Origin: an uncultured Actinomycetes bacterium | GTDB taxonomy: Bacteria; Actinomycetota; Acidimicrobiia; Acidimicrobiales; Acidimicrobilacustridaceae | DNA: 5,992 bases | Direction: 5' to 3' | NCBI GenBank assembly: GCA_945957335.1 | Contig: CAMFLJ010000242.1 | Location: 1-5,992 of the forward strand | Shown: one piece after another, positions 4,993 through 5,992 of the stretch | Layout: the number at the start of each line of letters is the position of its first letter | Position numbering within the stretch: position 1 is the first letter of the stretch | The notes under the pieces: model-generated | Databases searched by the model: none | The model's input: only the letters and a program-made list of their open reading frames with translations | What the model was told of the DNA's origin: nothing | Program-made: the position numbers and the translations under genes

Positions 4993-5945
4993 ATGGGGGA
5001 CTCGAGAGCTGAGCAGACCGAGCGCGTCCGGCAGTGGCTGGAGGGCGAGCTCGGCGGCACCGTGGTCGACATCCGCCGCCAGCCCCGCTGGCGCCCGGTG
5101 TGGTTCGCCGACGTCGAGCGCGACGGCGAGACGTCCGAGTACGTGGTGCGCGGCGACCGCACCGACATGCCGCTGATCTTCCCGCTTCACCACGAGATGA
5201 CGCTGCAGGACCAGCTCCACCACCACGGCATCCCCACGCCCGCGGTGCACGGCTGGATCGACGACCCGATGGCCTACGTGATGGACCGGGTCGGCGGGCA
5301 GCAGGACTTCCAGGGCACGAGCGACGCCGACCGGGCCTCGGCCGTCGACGACTACCTGCAGATCCTCGCCCGCATGCACGCCCTCGACATCACCCCCTTC
5401 CAGGAGGCCGGCGTCTACCGGGCCACCACCCCGGAGGAGTCGGGCTGGTACGGCATGAGCCGCTACGAGGACGTCTACCGCAGCACCAAGACCGGGCCCG
5501 ACCCGTTCATGGAGTTCTGCCTCGGCTGGCTGCACCGCAACCCGCCGCTGTCGAAGGGCCGCGAGGCGGTCATCGTCTGGGACTCCGGGCAGTTCCACAA
5601 CGCCGACGGCCGGATCACCGCCGTGCTCGACGTCGAGATCGGCCACATCGGCGACCCGATGATGGACCTCGCCGCCTGGCGCATGCGCGACACCATCGTC
5701 GGCTACGGCTCGTTCCCCGAGCTCTACGCCCGCTACGAGGAGCTCTCGGGCACCGAGGTCGACCTCGAGGCGCTCATGCGCCACCACTTCGCCTTCACGC
5801 TGACGAACCAGCTCGCGGTGGGCGAGGCGCTGCGGGCGCCGAACACCGAGACCGACTTCATGACGAACGCGCAGTGGTGCTACGAGACCAACCTCTTCGC
5901 CACCGAGGCCCTCGCCGAGATCCTCGACCTCGAGCTGCCCACGGT
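4993..5945 (+). CDS. Phosphotransferase-family (APH fold) protein, truncated by the contig end
   Basis: The frame gives 317 genuine residues; from 5946 on it reads adapter. The fold is that of the aminoglycoside phosphotransferase/choline kinase family: an N-lobe (about residues 20-100) with YVVRGD, the hinge region AYVMDRVGG (94-102), LARMHALD (125-132), then the catalytic loop and metal site. In place of the usual HGDxxxxN, the loop reads VWDSGQFHN (195-203): Asp197 is kept as the likely base, and His and Gly are Val and Trp. The metal-binding aspartate is Asp213 (VLDVEIGHIGDPMMDLA). Relatives of this group often sit near acyl-CoA dehydrogenases and are not known resistance genes; the substrate is unknown. 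The ATG at 4993 has no Shine-Dalgarno; GTG 4954 in frame is an alternative but begins in the repeat. Leaderless initiation is possible, with the weak -10-like CAGACT 7 nt upstream. Confidence 0.8.
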
Positions 5946-5992
5946 CTGTCTCTTATACACATCTCCGAGCCCACGAGACTAAGGCGAATCTC
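5946..5992 (+). other. Illumina Nextera adapter contamination (not genomic)
   Basis: Positions 5946-5964 are the 19-bp transposase mosaic end CTGTCTCTTATACACATCT. Positions 5965-5979 (CCGAGCCCACGAGAC) complete the Nextera read-2 adapter. TAAGGCGA (5980-5987) matches i7 index N701, and ATCTC (5988-5992) is the start of the P7 tail. The match is exact at every base and unlike the flanking composition. The sequence must be trimmed at 5945; the apparent stop at 5980-5982 is made of adapter and index bases. Confidence 0.98.

Noticed and set aside
4270..5787. 505-aa minus-strand ORF across the repeats and phosphotransferase gene
   Set aside because: It crosses hairpins, the lipoprotein gene in another frame and the antisense of the phosphotransferase gene; composition is shadow-like.
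4993..5982. Taking the phosphotransferase as a complete 329-aa protein
   Set aside because: The last 12 residues and the stop are read from Nextera adapter and index sequence, so the true 3' end is unknown.

Overview
The window is high-GC actinobacterial DNA: codons end almost always in G or C, starts include GTG, promoters have TANNNT -10 boxes, and there are hints of leaderless translation. Its core is a steroid (cholesterol / bile acid side) ring C/D degradation block. From right to left on the minus strand it reads echA20, ipdA, ipdB, ipdC (cut by the left window edge). A short-chain dehydrogenase resembling Mycobacterium tuberculosis Rv3549c is divergent on the plus strand. This is the order and orientation remembered for Rv3549c-Rv3550-Rv3551-Rv3552-Rv3553 in M. 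tuberculosis. The lineage cannot be fixed from the sequence; a non-mycobacterial actinobacterium, possibly Acidimicrobiia-like, is a guess.

Positions 1-3125 are a tightly packed operon in which each stop overlaps the next start (echA20/ipdA TAGTG, ipdA/ipdB ATGA, ipdB/ipdC TGATG). In the known pathway, IpdC prepares ring C of the HIP-derived CoA thioester, EchA20 hydrolyses ring D, and IpdAB hydrolyses the last ring. Two sequence details fit hydrolases rather than their parent families: EchA20 lacks the first crotonase glutamate, and IpdB lacks the CoA-transferase catalytic glutamate.

The 101-bp divergent intergenic region (3126-3226) holds a 29-bp near-perfect palindrome between two -10 boxes. 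It looks like a shared TetR-type operator but does not look like the KstR2 box known from mycobacteria. The echA20 -10 box lies 8 nt from its ATG, which suggests a leaderless mRNA.

Positions 3989-4066 separate the convergent SDR and lipoprotein genes and contain a hairpin. A 197-aa lipoprotein of unknown function follows on the minus strand, with a clear promoter and ribosome binding site. Positions 4661-4992 form a repeat-rich stretch: a 12-bp inverted repeat, a 31-codon coding-like remnant, and two related hairpins carrying a 23-bp direct repeat. An aminoglycoside-phosphotransferase-fold protein begins at 4993.

The last 47 bases (5946-5992) are not genomic. They are the Illumina Nextera transposase adapter, followed by what matches i7 index N701 and the start of P7. 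The real contig ends at 5945, the phosphotransferase gene is truncated there, and its apparent C-terminus is an adapter translation.

I found no previously undescribed enzymatic system. The most useful novelties are the putative operator and the intergenic repeat family.
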